DNA of 64,000 bases from Chloroflexota bacterium. Its GTDB lineage: Bacteria; Chloroflexota; Anaerolineae; Aggregatilineales; Phototrophicaceae. The translations under genes were made by a program, and so were the position numbers. The DNA is taken from positions 1 through 64,000 of the forward strand of contig VXLV01000079.1 in the NCBI GenBank assembly GCA_009841405.1, written 5' to 3'. Of the stretch, positions 61,044-64,000 are shown piece by piece. Every line of letters begins with the position of its first letter. Positions within the stretch are counted from its first letter, which is position 1. Below the pieces are notes generated by a model. That model had not been told where the DNA came from and made no database searches. It worked only from the letters and a program-made list of their open reading frames with translations.

Positions 61044-62864
61044 TTAGGGTCTTGCCTGGCGGAGCACAGCCAGCACAAAGCGCGGCAATCGCAGCATGCG
61101 CCGCCAGCGCCAAGGCTGCCGCAGCAAGCGATAGAGCCACTCCAAACCGCGCCGCTGCATCCAATCCGGCGCGCGCGGAATCACGCCGGCGATGAAGTCC
61201 AGCGATCCGCCGACGCCCATCGCCATCGACACTTGCAAGCGTGGCAAGTTGCGCGCGATCCATTTGTCCTGTGTGGGCGCGCCGTAGGCGACAAACAAAA
61301 TATCGGCGCCGCTGCTGTTGACCAGCTGCACGATTCGGTCTTCGTCGCTGCCCGCGGGACTGCCGCCGTATGTGCCGGCGACGATCAAGCCGGGGCAGCG
61401 CTCCTGCAGAATTGCGGCCGCCTTGTCCGCAACGCCCGGACCCGCGCCCAGGAAGAACAGCTTCCAGCCGCGCTCGGCAGCGTGCAGGGCGATAAAAGGA
61501 ACGCCATCCGAGCCCGTGACGCGCTCCGGCAGCGGCGCGCCCAGCCGCCGGCTCGCCCAAAGCAGCCCCACGCCATCCGGCACGCAGATGGCCGCCCGCT
61601 GCAGGATGGCGAAGAATATCGGGTCCTTCCGCGCGATCATGATGAACTCCGGGTTTACCGTGCAGACATGCCTGGCGCGGCCGCCATCGCGGATCCAGAC
61701 GGCGATTTTCTCCAGCCAACCCTTATAAGTAATCGCGTCGACCGGAACGCCGAGGATCCTCAGCCGGGAGTCTTGCCGCGTCCTCCGCGAGCTATGATCG
61801 CGCTCCGCTTCGTGTACGGGTCGCTTGTCCAGGAGGCGCCGGCCGACGTCTAGCACCTGCTCGGTCGTCACCAGCTTCATGCAAGTGCGCGCTGCGCAGC
61901 CTTCCCGTGCGCCGACGGCATGCCCGACATAGCTGCAGGGGCTGCACTCGACGCCGCTGCGCAAAACGACGGATTGCGCGCCGACTGTCCAGGGGCGCCA
62001 GGCGTCGGCGTTGCTAGGGCCAAATATGCTGATCACGGGCGTGCCGGTGGCCGCGGCGATATGCATGACGCCGCTGTCCGCGCCGATGAATAGATCCGCA
62101 TTCGCGATCACATCGGCCAGTTGCGGCAGCGCCGTCCGCCCCAGCAGATTTTCTGCTTGCGGGTCGCTGATGCCAGGCGCGTCTTCGCTTGCGCCAACCA
62201 GCACAATTTGGGCCGCGTGGCTTTCGCGCAGTCCCTGCGCCACCGCCGCGAATCTCTCCGCCGGCCAGCGACGGGCGCTGCTGTAGCCGCCGCTGCCCGT
62301 GTGCAAGACCACTCTGGGCTTGTCGCCAATTGTCGCCGTATCGTCGCTGAGGGGCGCTCGGCTGACCTGCGCTGGACGCGGCGCGCGGCTCGCGCCCAGC
62401 AGGCCGACGAGCTCAAGCCAGTACTGCGCCTGATGCAACGCGCCGAATCCGCCATCGCCAATGAAGTCGGTCAGAAAGCCGATATTCTCGTTCTTCAATC
62501 CGACGATGCGTTTCGCGCCGCTGGCTTTAGCGATCAGCCAGAATTTGAAGACGCCGGCCCGCAGCGTGAAATGATGAAAGATCACCAACGTATCGTACCA
62601 GCCCCGCCTCAAGCTCAAGACGGCGCGCAAGTTTGCGGGCGAATAAAACGCGCGACCGCCGCTTGCGCCGCGTCTCAGCGGAATCATCGCGTCGACTAGA
62701 TCTTCCGGCACGACCGGCAAGGCGTGATCGAATGCCAGGAGGTCAATCTGTGCGCGCGGAAGCGCTTCGCGCAAGGCGGCCAGCGCCGGCGTGGTCAGCG
62801 CCAGGTCGCCGATATCGGCCAGTTGCGCAATCAGCAGGCGCGGTCGGCTTGAGTCCGGGCGCAT
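61044..62864 (-). CDS. fused GT9 (heptosyltransferase-like) and GT26 (WecG/TagA-like) glycosyltransferase
   Basis: Residues 1 to about 345 are a family 9 glycosyltransferase: LIAQLADIGDLALTTPALAA, then VVLHTGSGGYSSARRWPAER and FIGADSGVMHIAAATGTPVI, SIFGPSNADAW. Residues about 370-606 are a complete WecG/TagA/CpsF domain: ILGVPVDAITYKGWLEKI, HVCTVNPEFIMIARKD, FLGAGPGVADKAAAILQER and GVGGSLDFIAGVIPRAP, DWMQRRGLEWLYRLL. The two are joined by about 25 charged residues in a single frame. I start at ATG 62864, 1 bp after the upstream gene's stop; 16 more codons are open before it. Such a fusion would couple two sequential sugar transfers. Confidence 0.9.
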   Translation of the reverse strand: MRPDSSRPRLLIAQLADIGDLALTTPALAALREALPRAQIDLLAFDHALPVVPEDLVDAMIPLRRGASGGRAFYSPANLRAVLSLRRGWYDTLVIFHHFTLRAGVFKFWLIAKASGAKRIVGLKNENIGFLTDFIGDGGFGALHQAQYWLELVGLLGASRAPRPAQVSRAPLSDDTATIGDKPRVVLHTGSGGYSSARRWPAERFAAVAQGLRESHAAQIVLVGASEDAPGISDPQAENLLGRTALPQLADVIANADLFIGADSGVMHIAAATGTPVISIFGPSNADAWRPWTVGAQSVVLRSGVECSPCSYVGHAVGAREGCAARTCMKLVTTEQVLDVGRRLLDKRPVHEAERDHSSRRTRQDSRLRILGVPVDAITYKGWLEKIAVWIRDGGRARHVCTVNPEFIMIARKDPIFFAILQRAAICVPDGVGLLWASRRLGAPLPERVTGSDGVPFIALHAAERGWKLFFLGAGPGVADKAAAILQERCPGLIVAGTYGGSPAGSDEDRIVQLVNSSGADILFVAYGAPTQDKWIARNLPRLQVSMAMGVGGSLDFIAGVIPRAPDWMQRRGLEWLYRLLRQPWRWRRMLRLPRFVLAVLRQARP

Positions 62865-62865
62865 A

Positions 62866-64000
62866 TCAGATTGCTGGCGCGCCGCTGCGAGCCGGCGCCG
62901 CCAGCGCTTCAATCGCTTGCATTACCTGCGCCGCCGCTGCCGCCCAGGTGAAGCGCCCGGCGCGTACACGCCCTTTTTGAATAAGCGCGCGCCGCAGCGC
63001 CTCGTCAACGCTGCAGCGTTGCATGGCCGCGGCGATCTCGGCCACGCTGAGCGGATCAACCAGGAGCCCGGCCTCGCCGACGATTTCGCCGAGGCTGGAT
63101 GTCGCGCTGGCGATGACCGGTGTCCCCGCGTGCATGGCTTCTACGGCGGGGAAGCCGAAACCTTCGTACAAGCTGGGAAACACCAGGGCGATCGCTCCCC
63201 GCAGCAGCCCGGCTTTGTCAGCGTCGTCGATGTATCCGCAAAGCCGGACATTGCGCGCGCCCGTCAGCCAGCTCTCATTAAAGAGCCAGCCTTTGCCGCC
63301 GGCCAGGACCAGCGCAGTCTCGTCATCATCTTGCGCTTGTTGCCAGCGCGCGAAGGCCTGGACCAGCCGCTTGATGTTTTTGCGCGGCTGCAGCGTGCCG
63401 ACAAAGAGAAAATAGCGCGCCGGCAGCCCGTACTTGGCGCGCGCGCCGGCGGCATCCGCGGCCGTCGCCCTCAGCCTGTCGCCGTCGACGCCGGGATATA
63501 CCACGCGTATCTTGTCTTCTTCTGTTCCGTAAAAGCGGCGCAGGTCGGCGGCGGTGACTTCGCTGTCGGCCAGGACGATCGCCGCCCGCGCCTGGCTGTA
63601 GCGCGTAGTCGCGTCCAGATACGCGCGCTGCAGCGGCGGATGCGCGGCCGGGAAATGCTTGAAGCCCAAATCGTGTACCGTAGTTATCGCCGGCCCGGGA
63701 AAGAGCGCCGGCAGCGTGTGAGCGGGCACGAAGGTGATATCTGGCCGCGCCTGCCAGAGCGCCGCCGCGAAGCGCAGATGCGTCCACAGGCGAGGCAGCC
63801 GAATGACATGTTGTCGCGCGTGCGCCGAAACTGGAAAGCGCCCGACCGGCGGCAGGTCGCGCAAGAAAAGCGAAATGCGGTTCGGCTGCCCAAGACCCTC
63901 ATTGGCCGCGCAAAGCGCTTGAATTAGACGGAGCGAGTAGTACTCGGTACCAGTAGCTTGCCGGGCGGTGCTGCGGCTGGCGTCTATCGCGATGTGAAGG
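62866..64000 (-). CDS. family 4 glycosyltransferase (partial, N-terminus outside window)
   Basis: The frame is open to the right window edge. Codons just inside it encode HIAIDASRSTARQATGTEYY, the start of a GT4-type N-terminal Rossmann domain. The rest has TVHDLGFKHFPAAHPPLQRA, LADSEVTAADLRRFYG, and the nucleotide-sugar part YFLFVGTLQPRKNIKRLVQA and FPSLYEGFGFPAVEAMHAGT with the E-x7-E motif. These are retaining GT-B enzymes acting in surface polysaccharide synthesis. Only a few residues seem to be missing. Its stop lies 1 bp before the GT9-GT26 gene, so they form an operon. Confidence 0.92.
   Translation of the reverse strand, partial: LHIAIDASRSTARQATGTEYYSLRLIQALCAANEGLGQPNRISLFLRDLPPVGRFPVSAHARQHVIRLPRLWTHLRFAAALWQARPDITFVPAHTLPALFPGPAITTVHDLGFKHFPAAHPPLQRAYLDATTRYSQARAAIVLADSEVTAADLRRFYGTEEDKIRVVYPGVDGDRLRATAADAAGARAKYGLPARYFLFVGTLQPRKNIKRLVQAFARWQQAQDDDETALVLAGGKGWLFNESWLTGARNVRLCGYIDDADKAGLLRGAIALVFPSLYEGFGFPAVEAMHAGTPVIASATSSLGEIVGEAGLLVDPLSVAEIAAAMQRCSVDEALRRALIQKGRVRAGRFTWAAAAAQVMQAIEALAAPARSGAPAI

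Overview
This is a GC-rich bacterial chromosome segment, densely packed with genes and without rRNA, tRNA, insertion sequences or CRISPR arrays. The mix of a full-length Nuo-type complex I, a zinc-ribbon S14, a zinc-binding L36, a phytanoyl-CoA dioxygenase and paired beta-lactamase-fold hydrolases, together with repeated GTAGGGGCGAGCC hairpins, suggests a member of the Chloroflexota (Anaerolineae-like). That is an inference; no 16S gene is present to confirm it.

Region 1 (1-12963) is the distal part of a respiratory complex I operon: the end of nuoF, a small TPR-like gene, then nuoG, H, I, J, K, L, M and N. Several subunits carry additions that the family normally lacks. NuoJ has about 260 extracytoplasmic residues inserted before its last helix, NuoL has an acidic insert and a ten-histidine loop, and NuoH is long at both ends. 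An inverted-repeat element and a good sigma-A-type promoter lie between nuoI and nuoJ.

Region 2 (13032-32458) is accessory and housekeeping: an EamA transporter, a phytanoyl-CoA dioxygenase, a YbaK-type deacylase, a frameshifted GT-C membrane glycosyltransferase, mfd, two convergent serine hydrolases, a peptidyl-tRNA hydrolase fused to a TPR domain, a nitrilase-family amidase, an ABC exporter, a STAS-like protein, a lipoprotein, a tmRNA gene on the minus strand (29535-29922) that is not evident from ORFs, an FAD oxidoreductase and an acyl-CoA dehydrogenase.

Region 3 (32506-55603) is the str-S10-spc-alpha ribosomal protein supercluster with near-canonical order: rpsL, rpsG, fusA, tuf, rpsJ, rplC, D, W, B, rpsS, rplV, rpsC, rplP, rpmC, rpsQ, rplN, rplX, rplE, rpsZ, rpsH, rplF, rplR, rpsE, rpmD, rplO, secY, adk, map, rpmJ, rpsM, rpsK, rpoA, rplQ, truA, rplM, rpsI. 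It starts at a consensus promoter and ends at a strong intrinsic terminator. infA is absent between map and rpmJ, where a secreted alpha/beta hydrolase sits instead, and rpsD is absent between rpsK and rpoA. A second promoter before rpmJ is followed by a highly structured untranslated leader, a candidate new cis-regulatory RNA.

Region 4 (55688-64000) holds a YabN-like methylase-MazG protein, a SpoU methyltransferase, a nucleotide-sugar pyrophosphorylase, an alkyltransferase-like protein with Trp in place of the reactive Cys, a VOC protein, a heptose-kinase-like PfkB protein, a GT9-GT26 fusion glycosyltransferase and the start of a GT4 gene cut by the window edge. The last group looks like a cell-surface glycan locus.
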